Source: Sciurus carolinensis (Eukaryota; Chordata; Mammalia; Rodentia; Sciuridae). From it: a stretch of DNA of 64,000 nt. The notes under the pieces were generated by a model. That model was not told the origin of the DNA and did no database searches. It saw only the letters and a list, made by a program, of their open reading frames with translations. Shown here piece after piece: positions 62,760 to 64,000 of this stretch. Where the stretch lies: NCBI RefSeq assembly GCF_902686445.1, contig NW_025920107.1, forward strand, positions 372,001 to 436,000, given 5' to 3'. Every line of letters begins with the position of its first letter. Position 1 is the stretch's first letter. Both the position numbers and the translations under genes were made by a program.

Positions 62760-63585
62760 ATGAGTAGGAGAGGTTGGGTTATACTAGTATATTAGCATTC
62801 CTTGGGCAATGACCCTTATAGCTGGGACAGGATATTTAAATCCACTGTACCTCTGAGTAGAGGAAGACAGTTTGGGTCATAAACATAGCACATTTAATTC
62901 TAAATTTCTTGAGGTTTGAATTTTAATTTAACTGGTGCACACAGAGAAAGAGACTAGATATACATGACTATAAAGATCAGAGAAAAGGAATGGTTTTGTA
63001 GGAAAATGTAAGAATCCTGAGTTTTATTTCATGGGACCAGGGAAGAAGAGTTAAAAGTCAGGGTCCCAATTTTTTCTAAGACATTTGGCAGCATAATCTG
63101 CAAAAGGCTGTTGCTAACAGTTGAGCTTCTTTCTATTCAGCAACAAAGAGCTAACAAGGGAAATACAGTCCATGACTGGCAGCCAAAGTGGAAGTGAAGT
63201 ACTTCATGAGCCCTCTCCCTCAGCTCACCTCACTAATAACTCCAGGACTAAGCAATTCCTTCTGTAAGGAATTTGTCTGAAATTCAAATTTTTCCATTCA
63301 ATGGAATACATCCTAAACCTCCAGGCTTTGGGAGCAATGACAAATGCACATGTGCATATCTCAGTATATCACAAAGAAGAGACCCCATATTGGTATGCAA
63401 GCATTTCTATGAGCTAAAATCCCCACAAGGAGCTATGAAAAAGGGTTAAAAGGACATATTCCTTTTTATTTCTAAAATAGGATCACATCACCTTCTTTCC
63501 AGGAGTACAAGACAGCCTCGATTCTAACAAACTTGCATCATAAATACAGTGCACCATTCAACTATAAGAATTTCTGTGACTTGAG
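62760..63585. other. Unassigned intergenic sequence
   Basis: No supported gene, RNA or repeat seen. Confidence 0.4.
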
Positions 63586-63900
63586 TGCAGCTGTTAGAAT
63601 GGCTACTATCAAAAAATGGAATAATAAAAAGTACCCCAATTATATGGATATGGAAGAAGGAAACACTTTAAACTGCTACAAATTAATTTAGTAAAACAAA
63701 TTTTTAAAAAGTCTTGAAAGTTGAAAGTTCTTTAAAAACTAACAGAATAATAATTCTGGATGCATTTCCAAAGTATTTGAAATCAGTATGTTAAATAAAT
63801 GGTTGCATTCTCATCTTTACTGTAACAGTATTCACAGTATCCAAGGTCAGGAAACAACTGAAGTACATTTTGGATAATGGGTACCCCAGGAGATTTCTTC
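63586..63900 (+). mobile_element. Old LINE-1 ORF2 fragment
   Basis: TTAGAATGGCTACTATCAAA (near 63,595), AGTATTTGAAATCAGTATG (near 63,773) and CAGTATTCACAGTATCCAAGG (near 63,828) follow the order of the L1 ORF2 3' third, with internal deletions. Probably continues towards the right edge. Confidence 0.65.
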
Positions 63901-64000
63901 CATCTTTAGGACAATCAGCTACTTCCCTGAAAATCTATACTACTTAAATTAATTCTACTGTCTAACAAAATAAGGCCCAAGTACTGATATTCACTAGAAT

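Overview
The window looks like mammalian nuclear DNA, most likely from a squirrel-family rodent. The host call is an inference. It rests on a fresh tRNA-derived ID-type SINE (62,659-62,747), several older copies that look like B1-ID dimers, a LINE-1 3' end, a MaLR LTR and two rodent-style endogenous retroviruses. No prokaryotic gene organisation is present. No complete host gene is visible. The one convincing host coding element is a 127-bp KRAB-A box exon on the minus strand (57,756-57,882).

Layout. (1) 1-24,783 and 32,629-39,480 form one satellite block of about 31.6 kb. It runs off the left edge and is split by a retrovirus. Its base unit is a degenerate heptamer (CAGAGCA/CAGAGCC, complement TGCTCTG), organised into a long higher-order repeat in which the strand alternates: long 'CAGAG' arms are interrupted by inverted 'CTCTG' cassettes. 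(2) 24,784-32,628 is provirus A, a class II (betaretrovirus/IAP-like) element with 403-bp LTRs, a tRNA-Phe-type primer site, a 6-bp target duplication and broken gag, pol and env. (3) 39,481-41,247 is sequence I cannot assign. (4) 41,248-48,698 is provirus B on the minus strand, a gammaretrovirus-like, largely non-coding (VL30-like in style) element with LTRs of 528 and 499 bp, a tRNA-Pro-type primer site, a 4-bp target duplication, an env TM remnant and an inserted LINE-1 3' end. (5) 48,699-57,755 is mostly unassigned intergenic DNA with a MaLR solo LTR, a compound microsatellite and old L1 debris. (6) 57,756-57,882 is the KRAB-A exon. (7) From about 57,950 to the right edge there is an L1/HAL1-like element with ORF1 remnants, several SINEs and more L1 debris.

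The most interesting content is structural. The satellite has recurrent, sequence-conserved strand-switch junctions, and one stretch of it (about 22,990 to 34,600-34,800, with provirus A inside) is inverted relative to the rest. Proviruses A and B belong to different retroviral classes, yet share a non-coding internal segment of roughly 1.45-1.65 kb in the same sense orientation, which implies recombination between unrelated elements. Both have nearly identical LTRs but badly decayed coding regions, suggesting they were copied in trans by other elements. The many long ORFs on both strands of the satellite are explained by a stop-free heptamer read in any frame and are not called as genes. All similarity statements were made by eye, without alignment or database search.
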